DNA of 38,175 nucleotides from an uncultured Mucilaginibacter sp. (GCA_903915155.1 CAIWRU010000081.1:1-38175); one strand, 5' to 3'. Counted from the first letter of the stretch, positions 15,903 to 26,033 are shown. Program-made: numbers and translations. Notes: generated from the letters alone by a model not told the origin.

Positions 15903-16961
15903 TTATGCTTCTACCACCTGGTTTTCAGGGCGTAAACTGCGTACAGTTTTGCCTGCCTGCCATAATTCGCTGTCGCGAAGTTCTTTCAGTTCGGCATCCA
16001 GTTTTTCACGGTAATCAGGTTTGCTGTTCGAATCGATTGATTTTTGTGATTCAACACCTGTTGCAACGCTTTTGTATAATTCTTCAAATACTGGTTTTGT
16101 AGCATCACGGAATTTTTTCCACCAATCCAAAGCACCGCGCTGTGCAGTTGTGGAACAGTTGGCGTACATCCAGTCCATACCATTTTCAGCAACTAATGGC
16201 ATTAATGATTGGGTTAACTCTTCAACAGTTTCGTTAAACGCTTCTGATGGTGAGTGACCATTTTTACGCAACACTTCATACTGTGCAGCAAAAATACCCT
16301 GGATACAACCCATCAAAGTACCACGCTCGCCGGTTAAGTCGCTGAAAACTTCTTTTTTGAAGTTTGTTTCGAACAAATAGCCGCTGCCTACAGCAATACC
16401 TAAAGCGATAACACGGTCAAAAGCTTTACCGGTAGCATCCTGGAAGATGGCGTAGCTTGAATTTAAGCCGCGGCCCTGCAAAAACATACGGCGTAATGAA
16501 GTACCTGAACCTTTAGGAGCAACTAAAAATACGTCAACATCCGCAGGAGGAACAATGCCGGTTTGCTCGTTAAAAGTGATACCGAAACCGTGAGAGAAAT
16601 ATAATGCTTTGCCCGGAGTTAAGTGTTTCTTAACAGTTGGCCATAAAGCTATCTGTGCCGCGTCGCTTAATAAATAGCAAATAACGGTTCCTTTTTCAAG
16701 CGCCTCTTCAATTTCAAAAAGGGTTTCGCCCGGTACAAAGCCATCAGCTACAGCTTTATCCCATGTTTTTGTGCCTTTACGCTGACCAACGATAACGTTA
16801 ATGCCATTGTCTTTTTGATTTAACGCCTGGCCCGGACCCTGAACTCCATAGCCTATTACCGCTACAACTTCATTTTTTAATACTTCCTGAGCTTTTGATA
16901 AAGGGAACTCCTCGCGGGTTACTACGTTTTCTTCAGTTCCGCCGAAATTTAATTTTGCCAT
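15903..16961 (-). CDS. ilvC: Ketol-acid reductoisomerase
   Basis: NADP-dependent enzyme of valine and isoleucine synthesis (acetolactate to dihydroxy-isovalerate), with Mg2+. Length 352, with the nucleotide-binding loop VIGYGVQGPGQA (35-46) and cofactor-specificity segment VGQRKGTKTWD. Downstream are SHGFGITF, LVAPKGSGTSLRR and the metal-binding EVFSDLTGERGTLMGCIQGIFAAQYE. SDAAQ at the second Rossmann strand and the GTSLRR wording resemble the plant/Bacteroidota branch more than E. coli. It lies between ilvN and leuC. Confidence 0.96.
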   Translation of the reverse strand: MAKLNFGGTEENVVTREEFPLSKAQEVLKNEVVAVIGYGVQGPGQALNQKDNGINVIVGQRKGTKTWDKAVADGFVPGETLFEIEEALEKGTVICYLLSDAAQIALWPTVKKHLTPGKALYFSHGFGITFNEQTGIVPPADVDVFLVAPKGSGTSLRRMFLQGRGLNSSYAIFQDATGKAFDRVIALGIAVGSGYLFETNFKKEVFSDLTGERGTLMGCIQGIFAAQYEVLRKNGHSPSEAFNETVEELTQSLMPLVAENGMDWMYANCSTTAQRGALDWWKKFRDATKPVFEELYKSVATGVESQKSIDSNSKPDYREKLDAELKELRDSELWQAGKTVRSLRPENQVVEA

Positions 16962-16972
16962 TGTTTTTTTGA

Positions 16973-17012
16973 TTTTGTGATTTCACCGATTTTGGAGTGA
17001 TTTCACCGATTT
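16973..17012. repeat. Two 20-bp-period word repeats (tgatttcaccgatt) upstream of ilvC
   Basis: TGTGATTTCACCGATT and AGTGATTTCACCGATT start 20 bases apart, at 16975 and 16995. A degenerate pair with the same 20-base spacing lies inside the start of ilvB (19401-19438). Confidence 0.75.
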
Positions 17013-17042
17013 ACTATTTTAAGTTACTATTTACTTTTAAAA

Positions 17043-17068
17043 TTCCCCCTTTAGGGGGTTAGGGGGCT
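17043..17068. repeat. Half copy of the type B G/C-block element after ilvN
   Basis: TTCCCCCTTTAGGGGG followed by TTAGGGGGCT is one arm of the element at 13265-13372. On the minus strand it begins immediately after the ilvN stop codon. The partner arm is missing, but the single arm can still form a small CCCCC/GGGGG hairpin. Confidence 0.75.
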
Positions 17069-17674
17069 TTACATCGTAAATACTTTCTGCCCCTGGTTCA
17101 AATATTCATTTTCTATTACATCTTCACCTGGTTCCAAACGCTCGAATTCGCGCAGTTTGGAGTTGAAGCCATCGCTATCTTTAATAATAGCCACCCTTGC
17201 ACTGCGTACAAATTCAATTAAGCCGTAAGGCTGCAAAATGTTGATGAGCGCGTCGGTTTCTTCGCGGTGACCGGTTGTTTCAAACACGGTATAATCCTTA
17301 CGCAAAACTACTACACGCGCGCCATTTTCGCGCAATAAACGTTCAACGCTTACCTGCTCGGCTATCACATCGGTCGATACTTTGTATAAGGCCATTTCCT
17401 GCCAGATCACATCCTCGTTGGTATGGTAGTACACTTTCAATACCTCCACTTGTTTCTCGATCTGGCGGCATACTTTGCGTACCACATCTTCCGACTCGGT
17501 GATCACAATATTAAAACGATGAATACTGTCAATCTCTGAAGGCGACGTATTCAAGCTATCAATATTGATTTTACGGCGTGTAAATATAATAGCTATCCGG
17601 TTTAAAAGACCAATCTGGTTCTCGGTATAAACCGTGATGTTATATTCCTGCTGTCCTAATTCTTTGTTGCTCAT
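17069..17674 (-). CDS. ilvN: Acetolactate synthase small (regulatory) subunit
   Basis: Regulatory subunit of acetohydroxyacid synthase, 201 residues. An N-terminal ACT domain (about 9-85, YTENQIGLLNRIAIIFTRRKINIDSL) binds valine in the family. The second half (LRENGARVVVLRKDYTVFETTGHREETDALINIL) is the C-terminal regulatory domain. It follows ilvB by 19 bases, the expected arrangement for the two subunits. IlvH is an equally valid name. Confidence 0.95.
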   Translation of the reverse strand: MSNKELGQQEYNITVYTENQIGLLNRIAIIFTRRKINIDSLNTSPSEIDSIHRFNIVITESEDVVRKVCRQIEKQVEVLKVYYHTNEDVIWQEMALYKVSTDVIAEQVSVERLLRENGARVVVLRKDYTVFETTGHREETDALINILQPYGLIEFVRSARVAIIKDSDGFNSKLREFERLEPGEDVIENEYLNQGQKVFTM

Positions 17675-17693
17675 TTTGTTTCTTCTTTGAGGA

Positions 17694-19451
17694 TTATTTT
17701 AACCTGATCTCGCTTACACTGCATCCCTGCGGTACCATTGGGAATACGTTATTCTCTTTGGTTACCATTACTTCCAACAGGTATGAACCTTTGTGTTCCA
17801 TCATTTCTTTTAAGGTTGATGGCAGGTCTTTCCTGTCGCTGATGCATTTTCCGGCAATTCCGTAAGCCGATGCCAGTTTTACAAAATCAGGGCTCTGGAT
17901 GTCAACAAACGAATAACGGCGATCGTTAAACAGTTCCTGCCATTGGCGCACCATTCCCAAAAAACGATTGTTCAGGATGATTATTTTTACCTCAATGCCG
18001 GTCTGCATAATGGTGCCCAGCTCCTGCAAGGTCATTTGGAAACCACCGTCGCCAATGATAGCAATTACGTCACGTTCCTTTGCGCCAAATTTAGCGCCGA
18101 TAGCTGCAGGCAAAGCAAAACCCATAGTTCCCAAGCCGCCGCTGGTAACGTTGCTGCGTGTTTTATTCAATTTGGCATAGCGGCAGGCTACCATCTGGTG
18201 CTGGCCCACATCGGTAACAATTACCGCGTCGCCTTTGGTTAGCTCATTCAGTTGTTTTATCACTTCACCCATGGTCATTTCGTCCGATGTTGGGTTAAGT
18301 TCTTCATGTATTACCTGTTCAACTTCCTGCCTGGTATGTTCGTGAAACTGTTCCAGCCATTCAGTACGTTCTTTATGTTCAACTAATTCGGTAAGCAACG
18401 GTAAAGTTTCTTTACAATCGCCCCAAACGGGAACAGTGCTTTTTACATTCTTGTCTATCTCGGCCGGGTCAATATCCAAATGGATGATCTGTGCCTGTTT
18501 AGCATATTTATCCAAACGACCTGTTACGCGGTCGTCAAAACGCATACCTATGGCTATTAATACGTCGCAGCTATTGGTCAATACATTTGGCCCGTAGTTA
18601 CCGTGCATACCCAGCATACCCACATTCAACGGGTGATCGGTTGGGATGGCACCTGCGCCTAAAACTGTCCATGCTGCAGGTATACCGCTTTTTTCAACAA
18701 AGGCTTTAAATTCTTTTTCAGCCTCGCCCAAAATAACGCCCTGCCCAAAAAGGATAAACGGCTTTTCAGCACGGTTTATCAACTCAGCCGCTTGCTGTAT
18801 ATATTGCTGGCGAACTATCGGTTTCGGCCTGTAGCTACGGATATGATTACAAGGCGTGTAACCTTTATAGTCAAACTTCTGTATCTGCGCGTTTTTTGTT
18901 ATGTCGATCAATACAGGACCAGGTCTGCCGCTTTTGGCTATGTAAAATGCCTTGGCAATAACTTCAGGAATCTCTGTAGCATCGGTCACCTGGTAGTTCC
19001 ATTTGGTAACGGGGGTGGTTATGTTTATCACATCTGTTTCCTGGAAGGCATCTGTGCCCAACAAGTGAGCGAAAACCTGGCCGGTGATACATACCAGTGG
19101 TGTGCTGTCAATTTGTGCATCGGCTAAACCGGTAACAAGGTTGGTAGCGCCCGGTCCGCTGGTAGCGAAAACCACACCTACTTTACCCGATGTACGTGCA
19201 TAACCCTGACCTGCATGTATGCCGCCCTGCTCATGGCGCACCAATATGTGATTCAGCTTATCGCCGTAATCAAACAGCGCGTCATAAATTGGCATGATAG
19301 CACCGCCCGGATATCCAAAAATGGTATCCACACCCTCAATTATTAAAGCTTCCAGCAATGCTGCTGAACCTGTTAACTCAATACTTTTTGATTCCTGTTC
19401 TTGTGATTTTGCCGATTGCTCAGTTATCTCACCGATTGTTTGTGTTTCCAC
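17694..19451 (-). CDS. ilvB: Acetolactate synthase large (catalytic) subunit
   Basis: Thiamine-diphosphate and FAD-dependent enzyme joining two pyruvates, or pyruvate and 2-oxobutanoate. Length 585. FGYPGGAIMPIYDAL leads to the catalytic glutamate Glu74 in VRHEQGGIHAGQGYAR; the ThDP/Mg site is GDGGFQMTLQELGTI and then NNRFLGMVRQWQ. About 23 N-terminal residues precede the core (ELTGSAALLEAL) and are mostly Gln, Glu, Ser and Thr. The DNA for residues 5-17 matches the two-unit repeat upstream of ilvC, so this extension looks repeat-derived. It pairs with ilvN downstream. Confidence 0.96.
   Translation of the reverse strand: METQTIGEITEQSAKSQEQESKSIELTGSAALLEALIIEGVDTIFGYPGGAIMPIYDALFDYGDKLNHILVRHEQGGIHAGQGYARTSGKVGVVFATSGPGATNLVTGLADAQIDSTPLVCITGQVFAHLLGTDAFQETDVINITTPVTKWNYQVTDATEIPEVIAKAFYIAKSGRPGPVLIDITKNAQIQKFDYKGYTPCNHIRSYRPKPIVRQQYIQQAAELINRAEKPFILFGQGVILGEAEKEFKAFVEKSGIPAAWTVLGAGAIPTDHPLNVGMLGMHGNYGPNVLTNSCDVLIAIGMRFDDRVTGRLDKYAKQAQIIHLDIDPAEIDKNVKSTVPVWGDCKETLPLLTELVEHKERTEWLEQFHEHTRQEVEQVIHEELNPTSDEMTMGEVIKQLNELTKGDAVIVTDVGQHQMVACRYAKLNKTRSNVTSGGLGTMGFALPAAIGAKFGAKERDVIAIIGDGGFQMTLQELGTIMQTGIEVKIIILNNRFLGMVRQWQELFNDRRYSFVDIQSPDFVKLASAYGIAGKCISDRKDLPSTLKEMMEHKGSYLLEVMVTKENNVFPMVPQGCSVSEIRLK
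19401..19438. repeat. Two 20-bp-period word repeats inside the start of ilvB
   Basis: TTGTGATTTTGCCGATT (19401) and AGTTATCTCACCGATT (19422) are degenerate copies of the pair at 16973-17012, with the same 20-base period. They are translated in frame as residues 5-17 of IlvB. Confidence 0.55.
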
Positions 19452-19491
19452 TTTGTTTTATTTTAAGAATATCATCAATGTCTTAACCACA

Positions 19492-19537
19492 TTAATTGAA
19501 ATCCTGTTAATTTTTAAAATCCCTTAAATCCTGGTTC
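19492..19537. repeat. Word repeat (aatcctg) between ilvD and ilvB
   Basis: GAAATCCTGTTAAT and TTAAATCCTGG, joined by AAAATCCCTT, are degenerate direct copies of an AAATCC word. On the minus strand the run begins directly after the ilvD stop codon. Confidence 0.55.
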
Positions 19538-21244
19538 CTACATCTCGTCAGTTACACAGCCTTCTGCTGCTGAACTTACTGTTTTGGCATATTTGTATAA
19601 TAGGCCTTTTGTAGCTTTTAGCGCCGGTTTTACCCAGGCTGCTTTACGCGCAGCAAATTCTTCGTCGCTTATCATCACATTTATGGTGCGGTTTATGGCA
19701 TCAATAAATATCCTGTCCTCATCCTTCACAAAGGCAATACCCCCGCCGTCATAAGCTTCCGGCGTAATGTGACCGACGACGAATCCATGCGTTCCGCCCG
19801 AGAACCTGCCATCAGTAATCAACGCTACCGAACTTCCCAAGCCCGCGCCAAATATGGCCGATGTTGGCTTCAACATTTCAGGCATGCCCGGCGCACCTTT
19901 CGGCCCAACGTTGCGGATAACAACTACGTCGCCTTTTTTTACACGACCGCTTTGTATGCCATGTATCAGCTCAAACTCGCCATCAAACACCCTTGCAGGG
20001 CCTTCAAAACTGGTGCCTTCCTTGCCGGTAATTTTGGCTACACTGCCGCCTTCGGCAAGGTTTCCGTATAATATCTGTAAGTGCCCGGTCGCCTTAATAG
20101 GGTTTTCAACCGGGAAAATAATTTTTTGCGATTCAAAATCAAGTGATGGTACATCGGCTAAATTTTCGGCAATGGTTCTGCCGGTAACGGTAAGGCAATG
20201 GCTATGCAGCCAGCCCTGATCCCAACAATATTTCATTACTGCGGGTACGCCGCCAATGTTGTGCAGATCTTCCATCATGTATTTACCGCTTGGCTTCATA
20301 TCGGCCAAAACAGGTATGCGGTTGCTGATGGCCTGGAAATCGTCCTGCGTTAATTTTACGCCAACGCTTTTTGCCATTGCTATCATGTGCAATACCGCGT
20401 TGGTCGAGCCGCCCAGTACCATTATTATAACCATCGCGTTCTCAAACGCCTCACGGGTCATAATGTCCGATGGTTTTATATCTCTTTCTAATAATATACG
20501 TATGGCTTTGCCTGCTGCTATACATTCATCTTTTTTCTCCTGGCTTTCTGCCGGGTTTGATGATGAATAGGGCAAGCTCATGCCTAAAGCCTCGATAGCC
20601 GCGGCCATGGTATTGGCAGTATATATGCCACCGCAGGCTCCAGCTGCAGGGCAGGCATTTTTTATTACGCCTATAAAATCTTCATCGGCTATTTGGCCGG
20701 CCAATCTTTTACCTAAGGCTTCGAAAGCCGATACAATGTTCAAATCTTCGCCTTTCCAGTGGCCGGGTTTTATCGTGCCGCCATATACCATTATCGATGG
20801 GCGGTTCAAACGGCCCATGGCCATAATAGAGCCTGGCATGTTTTTATCACAGCCCGGCAGGGTTATCAGCCCATCATAATACTGCGCTCCTGTAACTGCT
20901 TCTATCGAATCGGCTATAATATCGCGGCTCACTAACGAATAACGCATCCCCTCAGTTCCGTTGCTCATGCCATCGCTCACACCTATGGTATGAAAGATCA
21001 GGCCAACCATACCATCATCCCAAATACCTTGTTTTACTAATTTGGCAAGGTCGTTAAGGTGCATGTTACAGGTGTTGCCATCATAACCCATGCTTGCCAC
21101 GCCCACCTGCGGTTTTTGCATATCGTCGTCGGTTAGGCCTATGCCGTAAAGCATGGCTTTTGCCGCAGGTTGTGTTTCATCCTGGGTGAAAGTTTTACTA
21201 TACTTATTCAATTCCACTTCTTCAATAGTGCCGTGTGAGCTCAT
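19538..21244 (-). CDS. ilvD: Dihydroxy-acid dehydratase
   Basis: Iron-sulfur dehydratase common to valine, isoleucine and pantothenate synthesis. Length 568. The likely cluster ligands are Cys59 ([10 protein letters not shown]), Cys132 ([10 protein letters not shown]) and Cys204 ([12 protein letters not shown]). [15 protein letters not shown] [16 protein letters not shown] and the C-terminal [18 protein letters not shown] are also diagnostic. It is the first gene of the minus-strand operon; the 366-base AT-rich space upstream must hold the promoter. Confidence 0.97.
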   Translation of the reverse strand: MSSHGTIEEVELNKYSKTFTQDETQPAAKAMLYGIGLTDDDMQKPQVGVASMGYDGNTCNMHLNDLAKLVKQGIWDDGMVGLIFHTIGVSDGMSNGTEGMRYSLVSRDIIADSIEAVTGAQYYDGLITLPGCDKNMPGSIMAMGRLNRPSIMVYGGTIKPGHWKGEDLNIVSAFEALGKRLAGQIADEDFIGVIKNACPAAGACGGIYTANTMAAAIEALGMSLPYSSSNPAESQEKKDECIAAGKAIRILLERDIKPSDIMTREAFENAMVIIMVLGGSTNAVLHMIAMAKSVGVKLTQDDFQAISNRIPVLADMKPSGKYMMEDLHNIGGVPAVMKYCWDQGWLHSHCLTVTGRTIAENLADVPSLDFESQKIIFPVENPIKATGHLQILYGNLAEGGSVAKITGKEGTSFEGPARVFDGEFELIHGIQSGRVKKGDVVVIRNVGPKGAPGMPEMLKPTSAIFGAGLGSSVALITDGRFSGGTHGFVVGHITPEAYDGGGIAFVKDEDRIFIDAINRTINVMISDEEFAARKAAWVKPALKATKGLLYKYAKTVSSAAEGCVTDEM

Positions 21245-21610
21245 GCTGTATAACTAATTTCTGTCGGTTTATTTGATGATTTTTAACTATCTTGATAATC
21301 AATAAATCGGTATTTGTAAGGTAGAGATAGCTACTTCGAATAACAATATTTTTTTCATTTAGTATAATATTTTGTTAATTATTATATTTCGAAATAAAAT
21401 TCTATAAATACGAGATATAAAGATACATAATATTTTTATAAATATACCAAAGTTCAAAACGGTATACGGTATGTAAATTATGCGTGCATAGCAAAATCGC
21501 TATTTTCTGCCTGAAATGGCTATCCAGCTAAAATTATTACTTAATAATAAGCCTGTTTTTAATCAATTAACAAAGGCAGAAACTTATATTTAACCATACA
21601 ATTATCTGTA
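21245..21610. promoter_or_regulatory. AT-rich divergent control region of the ilv-leu operon and fkbM-like gene
   Basis: 366 bases without a gene, strikingly AT-rich at 21330-21460. It must carry the ilvD promoter. I see no perfect TAnnTTTG toward ilvD; toward the plus strand a near match TATATTTA lies at 21585-21592. No leader peptide rich in branched-chain codons and no recognisable riboswitch was found. Confidence 0.45.
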
Positions 21611-22411
21611 ATGGCGATCAACGATTCGGTTTTAAATTTCCTGATGAAGCGCAGCGTAAAGGGGCGCGACAGGTTGTACGGATTGTTATTGAAGATGGGC
21701 TTTAGAAGTACTGTTTTGTCGGACGCAAAATATGGGATCAAATTACACCTGAATCCTCATGAGCATATTGATAAGATCATTTTTAAGGAAGGATTTTATG
21801 AGTCGGAAATTACCAATGAATTGTTATCGTGTTTACAGCCGGGCGATACATTTTGGGATATTGGCGCAAATATTGGGATCCATAGCATTGCAGTTAAAAA
21901 AAACCTGCCGGGGGTAAATGTTTACAGCTTTGAACCCAACCCTAAAACGGTAAGCAGGTTATATGATAATGTGAAGCTTAACAGCTTGGATATTACTGTA
22001 TGCAGCTTTGCCCTTTTTGAAACAATTGGGCCGATGACGCTGCACATAAACGAAGGTAATTCAGGTATGAGCACGCTAATGCCCTGGCACGAGACTAAAT
22101 TTCATTCAAAGGTACAGTGTTTAACCACCACCGGTGATGCGCTTTTGGTAGAAGGGTTCGATGCGCCAACTGCTATTAAATTAGATACAGAAGGGTCTGA
22201 GTTTAATGTTTTGAAGGGGTGTGCGGCCATTTTGGCCGGGCCGAACCTGAAATTAATATTGATAGAGGCCGATAATAATTTGTTGGATAATGTGGATAGC
22301 GACGAGACGGTTGGGTTTTTAAAACAATTTGGCTTTGACCGTATTAGGCGTTTAGAAAGGAACGAAAAAACCCATCATAGGTTATCGAATTTTGTGGTGA
22401 CGAGGGACTGA
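21611..22411 (+). CDS. FkbM-family methyltransferase
   Basis: SAM-dependent methyltransferase of 266 residues. The SAM site is FWDIGANIGIHSI (about 80-92), the acidic residue follows in VYSFEPNPKTVSRL, and the FkbM signature IKLDTEGSEFNVLKG lies near 190-205. Such enzymes O-methylate sugars, glycolipids or polyketides. It stands alone between the ilv-leu control region and a convergent toxin-antitoxin pair, so there is no context for its substrate; the glycan locus at 29435-34373 is a possible but distant client. Confidence 0.88.
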   Translation: MAINDSVLNFLMKRSVKGRDRLYGLLLKMGFRSTVLSDAKYGIKLHLNPHEHIDKIIFKEGFYESEITNELLSCLQPGDTFWDIGANIGIHSIAVKKNLPGVNVYSFEPNPKTVSRLYDNVKLNSLDITVCSFALFETIGPMTLHINEGNSGMSTLMPWHETKFHSKVQCLTTTGDALLVEGFDAPTAIKLDTEGSEFNVLKGCAAILAGPNLKLILIEADNNLLDNVDSDETVGFLKQFGFDRIRRLERNEKTHHRLSNFVVTRD

Positions 22412-22418
22412 TTGGATT

Positions 22419-22712
22419 TTATCGTTTTCTGAATTTCTTCCTGGGATTTCTGCTGGTATGAAATACAGAATAAACCACGACTCTTTCTTGTACAATTTTA
22501 TAAACTATTACAAAAGGAAATCGCTTTAATACGATTTGTCTGAAATCCTTTCTTATTATGTTATATGATATTGGCCAAACTTCAATTTTGTCATAACAGC
22601 TATCTAATTCAGACATAAACAAATCACCTAATCCGGTTTGCTGTTCTTCGTACCACTGATAGGCATTTTCTGCCATTTCAACAGCATGCGGCCTAATAAT
22701 TAATTGGTACAT
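22419..22712 (-). CDS. ParE/RelE-type toxin
   Basis: Small basic protein of 97 residues with the ParE-like pattern: IIRPHAVEMAENAYQWYEEQQTGLGDLF at the start and RQIVLKRFPFVIVYKIVQERVVVYSVFHTSRNP at the end, the latter being the conserved beta strands. ParE members inhibit DNA gyrase, RelE members cleave mRNA; which applies is not visible. Its start shares one base with the stop of the upstream antitoxin gene. Confidence 0.85.
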   Translation of the reverse strand: MYQLIIRPHAVEMAENAYQWYEEQQTGLGDLFMSELDSCYDKIEVWPISYNIIRKDFRQIVLKRFPFVIVYKIVQERVVVYSVFHTSRNPRKKFRKR

Positions 22713-22954
22713 TAATATCCGCGTTGGCCTTTGATAATTTGCCGGGCTTCTTCGCGGGTATAAGATTTACCTTCACCTCGCATATACATATCATGTTCTC
22801 TTTCTAATATCTCCATCTGCTCATCGCTTAATACAAAGGTATCTTCCTCTTCCTCTATCTCTTTTTCTAATAGAGTATAAATAGCTTTCACTTTACTATC
22901 ATCAGCATCAGCCAAATAGGTTATTAGTTTTTGCCTTTTCGTTACAGTTGTCAT
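22712..22954 (-). CDS. Antitoxin of the ParE-type pair
   Basis: Acidic protein of 80 residues, with a lysine/threonine N-terminus, a helix LITYLADADDSKVKAIYTLLEKEIEEEED, and a C-terminal toxin-binding stretch ending REEARQIIKGQRGY. The form is usual for Bacteroidota antitoxins paired with RelE/ParE toxins. It is read first and overlaps the toxin by one base. A very good promoter lies 20 bases upstream (22974-23005). Confidence 0.82.
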   Translation of the reverse strand: MTTVTKRQKLITYLADADDSKVKAIYTLLEKEIEEEEDTFVLSDEQMEILEREHDMYMRGEGKSYTREEARQIIKGQRGY

Positions 22955-22973
22955 GACGGATATCTTATATAAC

Positions 22974-23005
22974 CAAATTTAATACTTTTTGAATGATAAC
23001 ACAAA
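22974..23005 (-). promoter_or_regulatory. Bacteroidota-type promoter of the toxin-antitoxin pair
   Basis: On the minus strand, TTTG (23005-23002), 20 bases, then TAAATTTG (22981-22974): a full match to the TTTG / TAnnTTTG pattern. The antitoxin ATG is at 22954. Confidence 0.65.
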
Positions 23006-23018
23006 AACGGTTCCAACA

Positions 23019-23050
23019 AAAAAGCCTCCCGTATCACGGAAGGCTTTCAA
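23019..23050 (-). terminator. Rho-independent terminator after atpC
   Basis: On the minus strand AAGCCTTCCG and a matching CGGGAGGCTT form a strong stem with a short loop, followed by a run of T. It ends the atpD-atpC transcript and lies next to the toxin-antitoxin promoter. Confidence 0.85.
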
Positions 23051-23069
23051 AAGTATTTTTAAACGTAGC

Positions 23070-23318
23070 TTACTTCTGCGTAATTCCCTCAGCCAGCACA
23101 GTAACTACATTGTTAAGGCATTCAACCACACCGCCCTGGATAAGAAATACTTCTTCTTTACCCGAATTGCGGATGATAAGTTTACCATCTTCCAAAGTAG
23201 AAATGATAGGCGCGTGGTTATTCAGTATCTCGAATTGCCCAAGAGTACCCGGCAATGTTACCGAGTTGGCTTCGCCCTCGTAAACTTTTTTATCAGGTGT
23301 AAGAATTTCTAATGTCAT
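23070..23318 (-). CDS. atpC: ATP synthase epsilon subunit, short form
   Basis: Rotor-stalk subunit of the F1 part of ATP synthase. At 82 residues it contains only the N-terminal beta sandwich (LEILTPDKKVYEGEANSVTLPGTLGQFEILNNHAPIIS) and lacks the C-terminal helical hairpin that inhibits ATP hydrolysis in E. coli. Short epsilon subunits are common in Bacteroidota, so this is a lineage trait, not a truncation. It follows atpD after a word-repeat gap and is closed by a terminator. Confidence 0.93.
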   Translation of the reverse strand: MTLEILTPDKKVYEGEANSVTLPGTLGQFEILNNHAPIISTLEDGKLIIRNSGKEEVFLIQGGVVECLNNVVTVLAEGITQK

Positions 23319-23326
23319 GTTTATTT

Positions 23327-23402
23327 AGATATGAGACGTGAGATATGAGATATGAGACAATATAGCCTCTGATCTCAAATCTCAAATCTCTATTCTCAAA
23401 TC
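23327..23402. repeat. Word repeat hairpin (gatatgaga / tctcaaatc) between atpD and atpC
   Basis: GATATGAGA-words at 23327-23358 face TCTCAAATC-words at 23371-23402, giving a long imperfect stem. On the minus strand it begins directly after the atpD stop. It splits two subunits needed in different amounts (three beta, one epsilon). Confidence 0.75.
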
Positions 23403-24974
<1,572 letters not shown>

Positions 24975-24983
24975 TCAGAGGCG

Positions 24984-24991
24984 CAAAGTTA
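24984..24991 (-). promoter_or_regulatory. Bacteroidota -7 box for atpD-atpC
   Basis: TAACTTTG on the minus strand matches TAnnTTTG, 72 bases before the atpD start. A TTTG at 25006-25003 is too close to be a standard -33 box. Confidence 0.5.
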
Positions 24992-25049
24992 AGATTTATT
25001 GGCAAATATTTAAATAGTTGGAATAAAAAATTTGGAAATAAGTACAACC

Positions 25050-26033
25050 TTATTCAAACTCCAAAACTATCTTCCCGATATGTGCGCTGCTTTCCATTAA
25101 ACGATGCGCTTCGGGTGCTTCACTTGCCGCGAATACCTTATATATAACAGGTTTTATTTTGTCCGATGCCAGCAGCGGCCATATATACTTCTCCAAATTT
25201 TGGGCTATTGCCGCCTTAAAAGCAACATCGCGGGAACGAAGCATGGAACCGGTAATAGTTAGCCGTTTACGCATGATTATTGATAGATCGATGCTAACGT
25301 CTTTGCCGTTCATCATGTTTATCATCACCAGGCGACCCTCATCTGCTAGTGATTGTAAATTCGGCGCAGTGTAATCGCCGCCTATCATGTCCAATATTAC
25401 ATCAACACCCTTGCCGTTGGTAACTTGATGAATTACATCCTTAAAAATTTCAGTTTTATAATTGATGGCCTTTGCTGCGCCCAATTCCACGCAAAATTTA
25501 GATTTTTCGTCTGATCCCACGGTAACATATACTGTACTGCCCAAGGCCTTCGCCATCTGTATTGCCGTAACACCAATACCGCTTGAGCCTCCATGTATCA
25601 GCAGGCTTTCGCCCGGTTTCAAGTGCCCGCGGTCGAACACATTGCTCCAAACGGTAAAAAATGTTTCGGGCAACGAGGCGGCCTCGGTAAACGATAAATT
25701 TTCAGGAATTGGCAGGCATTGCCCCGCAGGGACGTTACAATACTCCGCATAGCCACCGCCAATAACCAAAGCACAAACTTTATCGCCAACTTTCCAGCGG
25801 GTAACGTTGGCACCAATTTCGGCAATAGTACCTGCAATTTCAAGCCCGGGTATATCCTGAGGTGCGTGGGCGGGCGGCGGGTAATTGCCTTTGCGTTGCG
25901 AAACATCAGGCCGGTTAATGCCCGCGGCGGCAACTTTTACCAATACTTCATCAGGGGTAAAAGTCGGTTTTGGCCGCTCTTCTATCTGCAAAACATCGGG
26001 TGCGCCGGGATGGGTGATCACTATTGCTTTCAT
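25050..26033 (-). CDS. NAD(P)H-quinone oxidoreductase, PIG3-like zinc-free MDR
   Basis: Medium-chain dehydrogenase/reductase of 327 residues. It has the GroES-like N-terminal domain (VLVKVAAAGINRPDVSQRKGNYPPP, IPGLEIAGTI) and a Rossmann domain with HGGSSGIGVTAIQMAKALG (147-165). It lacks the zinc cysteines of alcohol dehydrogenases. NRPDVSQR-G-YPPP and the length match the PIG3 / quinone oxidoreductase branch, which reduces quinones with NADPH. It stands alone. Confidence 0.9.
   Translation of the reverse strand: MKAIVITHPGAPDVLQIEERPKPTFTPDEVLVKVAAAGINRPDVSQRKGNYPPPAHAPQDIPGLEIAGTIAEIGANVTRWKVGDKVCALVIGGGYAEYCNVPAGQCLPIPENLSFTEAASLPETFFTVWSNVFDRGHLKPGESLLIHGGSSGIGVTAIQMAKALGSTVYVTVGSDEKSKFCVELGAAKAINYKTEIFKDVIHQVTNGKGVDVILDMIGGDYTAPNLQSLADEGRLVMINMMNGKDVSIDLSIIMRKRLTITGSMLRSRDVAFKAAIAQNLEKYIWPLLASDKIKPVIYKVFAASEAPEAHRLMESSAHIGKIVLEFE

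Noticed and set aside
21245..21610. Branched-chain leader peptide attenuator before ilvD
   Set aside because: No short frame rich in Leu, Val and Ile codons followed by competing hairpins could be found.
22419..22954. Genomic island or integrase site around the toxin-antitoxin pair
   Set aside because: No integrase, flanking direct repeats or tRNA gene beside it.
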